Shown: piece after piece, positions 62,387 through 64,000 of the stretch
How the letters are laid out: every line of letters starts with the position of its first letter
Position numbering within the stretch: position 1 is the first letter of the stretch
NCBI RefSeq assembly: GCF_025751555.1
Contig: NZ_JAOWLB010000016.1
Location: 50,051-114,050, forward strand
Length of the DNA: 64,000 bases
Source: Ruegeria aquimaris
GTDB lineage: Bacteria > Pseudomonadota > Alphaproteobacteria > Rhodobacterales > Rhodobacteraceae
Direction: 5' to 3'
Notes under the pieces: generated by a model
What the model was told of the DNA's origin: nothing
The model's database searches: none
Seen by the model: the letters and a program-made list of their open reading frames with translations, nothing else
Translations under genes and position numbers: made by a program

Positions 62387-63145
62387 TCATCCCTCCCTGG
62401 CAAAGACCGCTATGACCGAAACGTTGTCCGGGGCACCAAGTTCCAGTGCCTTTGTCACCAGGGCCGTGCACGCGTCCTCGGGGTTGCCGTTCTCTCCCAG
62501 GATTGTGGCAATCTGTTGATCTGCAAGGCAAGTCGTCAACCCATCACTGCACAACATCAGACGGTCGCCCGAGATCAGCGGGACAGTCGCCGTGTCGATC
62601 TCCAGTTCGGATTGCGCCCCAACAGCGCGGGTGACCACATGCCGTTCAGGGTGATCGTCTCGATTGCGGATATCCAGCAGACCCTGATCAACCATGTCCT
62701 GAACAACCGTATGGTCGTGGGTCAGCAGCCTGAGCCCGCCCTGCCGGAGCAGATAGGCACGGCAGTCTCCGGCCCAGGCGACCGTTGCGACGGCGTTCTG
62801 GATCATCATCGCGACAACCGTCGCGCCCATTCCATCCAACCGCTGAGAGCGCGCTTGCGAAATCACGGCTGCGTTTGCTTCAGCCAGTTTCATCCGCAGT
62901 TCTGGCCCGGCCAAAGCATCATCCTTCAGTCGGCTCAAACAGTCTGTGACGATGTCAGACGCAACATCTCCATGCCCGTATCCACCCATTCCGTCGGCGA
63001 TAGCCCACACCACGCCCGTAGGATCGGTCAGGATCGAATCTTCATTGCTCTCGCGAACACGACCCACATGGGTCAGCCCCGACCCGACAAAGATCGGCGC
63101 GCGGGGCAAAACGGACGGTATGCGCGTCGTCGGTCCCGTCATCAT
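62387..63145 (-). CDS. pppA: PP2C-type Ser/Thr phosphatase
   Basis: 252 aa. PP2C metal-site motifs run in order: VRESNEDS, AIADGMGGYGHGD, WAGDCRAYLLR, LMLCSDGLT and PDNVSVIAV. PppA dephosphorylates the FHA protein and shuts secretion off, opposing PpkA at 26027. The start is uncertain: tandem ATGs at 63145 and 63142 lack a strong ribosome site; the longer open frame upstream lacks family sequence. Confidence 0.9.
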   Translation of the reverse strand: MMTGPTTRIPSVLPRAPIFVGSGLTHVGRVRESNEDSILTDPTGVVWAIADGMGGYGHGDVASDIVTDCLSRLKDDALAGPELRMKLAEANAAVISQARSQRLDGMGATVVAMMIQNAVATVAWAGDCRAYLLRQGGLRLLTHDHTVVQDMVDQGLLDIRNRDDHPERHVVTRAVGAQSELEIDTATVPLISGDRLMLCSDGLTTCLADQQIATILGENGNPEDACTALVTKALELGAPDNVSVIAVFAREG

Positions 63146-63274
63146 CCAAGGTCTATCACGAACATCAGAGACAAGGTTCGGTTCCGGCCTTTCAAATGGG
63201 ATGTATTCAAACGACTTTGATGATACTCTGCTTGCAGTTAGACACAAAGCCTTTTCAGAAAAGGAGAGATGCGC

Positions 63275-63901
63275 ATGACATCACTCAGACTGGCGGTTGC
63301 CCTTGTGGCGCTGGCCAATCCGGTGCTTGCACAGGACTATACCGCCGAGCAACTCCAGGCCCTGTTCGAGCGTCAGAAACAGGCGTTCTCGGCGGCACAG
63401 GACAGTGGAATGGGTCAGACACGGGGGCTCAAGCTGGTGACGGTCCAGGATGTGAGCAGTGAGTCGGCGGTGAGTGTTCAAAGTCAGTCATCCCCGAGTG
63501 AAGAGGTGACAACCACGGTCGCCGCAGATCCCAACAAACCACTGGTTTTTGGCCAACTCGATCCCGAGTTGCAGGTCAATCTGCATATCAAGTTCGATTT
63601 CGACTCGGCGGCGCTTTCTGCTTCAGAGAAGCCAAAGCTTGATACGCTGTGCACTGTGCTGCGGACTGCCGATATCAACGTTGTTCGAATTGTCGGCCAC
63701 ACAGACAGTTCTGGTTCGGATGACTACAACGAGCGCCTGTCGGTCCTGCGGGCAAAGGAAGTCGCGCGGCATCTGGTGCAGGAATGCGGAATCGCATCCG
63801 AACGGCTTGAGACCGTCGGAATGGGCGAGCGGTTTCCGTTCAACGCCTCCGATCCCAAGGCCGATGAAAACCGGCGTGTCGAGTTTCAGGCTTTGAGCTA
63901 G
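63275..63901 (+). CDS. OmpA-family periplasmic/outer membrane protein
   Basis: 208 aa with a signal peptide (LRLAVALVALANPVLA, cut before QDYT), a low-complexity linker (~50 residues rich in Ser, Gln, Val) and an OmpA peptidoglycan-binding domain: HIKFDFDSAALSASEK, RIVGHTDSSGSDDYNERLSVLRAKEV, ENRRVEFQAL. ATG 63275 has AGGAG 8 bases upstream; ATG 63269 sits too close to the site. Divergent from pppA and likely a cell-wall tether for the T6SS complex or a neighbour of it. Confidence 0.88.
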   Translation: MTSLRLAVALVALANPVLAQDYTAEQLQALFERQKQAFSAAQDSGMGQTRGLKLVTVQDVSSESAVSVQSQSSPSEEVTTTVAADPNKPLVFGQLDPELQVNLHIKFDFDSAALSASEKPKLDTLCTVLRTADINVVRIVGHTDSSGSDDYNERLSVLRAKEVARHLVQECGIASERLETVGMGERFPFNASDPKADENRRVEFQALS

Positions 63902-63936
63902 GGGCGGTCCGCCGACGACGATGTGAACCGCCCCGG
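63901..63936 (+). terminator. Terminator-like hairpin after the OmpA gene
   Basis: GGGGCGGT (63901-63908) pairs with ACCGCCCC (63927-63934), an 8-bp GC stem with an 18-base loop; the downstream bases are GGGTTT only. It begins in the stop codon of the OmpA gene. A weak terminator or RNA 3'-end stabiliser. Confidence 0.45.
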
Positions 63937-63964
63937 GTTTACCGGAGAGTTTGTGGTTCAATGA

Positions 63965-64000
63965 TTAGGCTGCTTTTTCGTCAGCGTTCAAGCTTGCGTA
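63965..64000 (-). CDS. 3' end of a minus-strand gene (partial)
   Basis: Twelve codons, YASLNADEKAA and a TAA stop, run in from the right edge on the minus strand. This is too little to name. The open frame and the convergent position after the OmpA gene support a real gene end, but it could be chance. Confidence 0.3.
   Translation of the reverse strand, partial: YASLNADEKAA

Noticed and set aside
26027..63901. Prophage or contractile tailocin
   Set aside because: Sheath, tube and spike genes occur with TssL/TssM/TssJ/ClpV and PpkA/PppA, and there are no capsid, lysis or tail-fibre genes, so this is a T6SS.

Overview
The window looks like a chromosomal segment of a Rhodobacteraceae (Roseobacter-group) alphaproteobacterium. 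The reasons are high GC, compact operons joined by ATGA/TGATG overlaps, the DUF2948 - GNAT - hisD neighbourhood typical of that family, a betaine-style Rieske/ABC amine catabolic locus, and an alphaproteobacterial type VI secretion system (T6SS). This is an inference from gene content; there is no rRNA in the window.

Layout. (1) 1-4675: two genes in series, a trypsin-like protease joined to a degenerate STAND-type NTPase (5' end outside the window) and a 1087-aa STAND NTPase; together they look like a biological-conflict module. (2) 4672-7375, minus: hisD, a GNAT acetyltransferase, DUF2948 and a 51-aa basic protein. (3) 7459-9178: tRNA-Thr(GGT) and an alpha/beta-hydrolase-adenylate cyclase fusion. 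(4) 9282-25945: an amine catabolic locus with a BetI-like TetR regulator, two FAD oxidoreductases, a GcvT-fold protein, a class III aminotransferase, a polyamine-type ABC transporter (binding protein, ATPase, two permeases), three Rieske oxygenases, a methyltransferase and a PuuA-like ligase. A nearly identical 30-base element containing a TTTGAGCG-type operator lies in both divergent promoter regions (around 10,010 and 22,545), so one TetR protein probably controls the locus. All three oxygenases carry Glu where most Rieske oxygenases have the bridging Asp, as in carnitine oxygenase CntA.

(5) 26027-63901: a complete T6SS with its threonine-phosphorylation circuit (ppkA, pppA, tagH, tagF), baseplate, sheath and membrane genes (tssA,B,C,E,F,G,J,K,L,M, hcp, clpV, vgrG), and a cargo module (DUF2169 adaptor, dead thiolase-fold protein, PAAR-like nuclease effector, DUF3396-like immunity protein, unknown protein). 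Unusual parts are an ExbB-ExbD-ExbD-TonB-like operon fused to the front of the tss operon, a periplasmic module apparently shared by the kinase and the TonB-like protein, a TssL-TssM chimera without an NTPase, and a membrane-anchored M15 peptidase. The last bases hold the 3' end of another minus-strand gene.

The least familiar systems are the energised ExbBD/TonB-like arm of the T6SS, which I propose feeds a periplasmic signal or force into the secretion machine, and the protease-STAND pair at the left edge.
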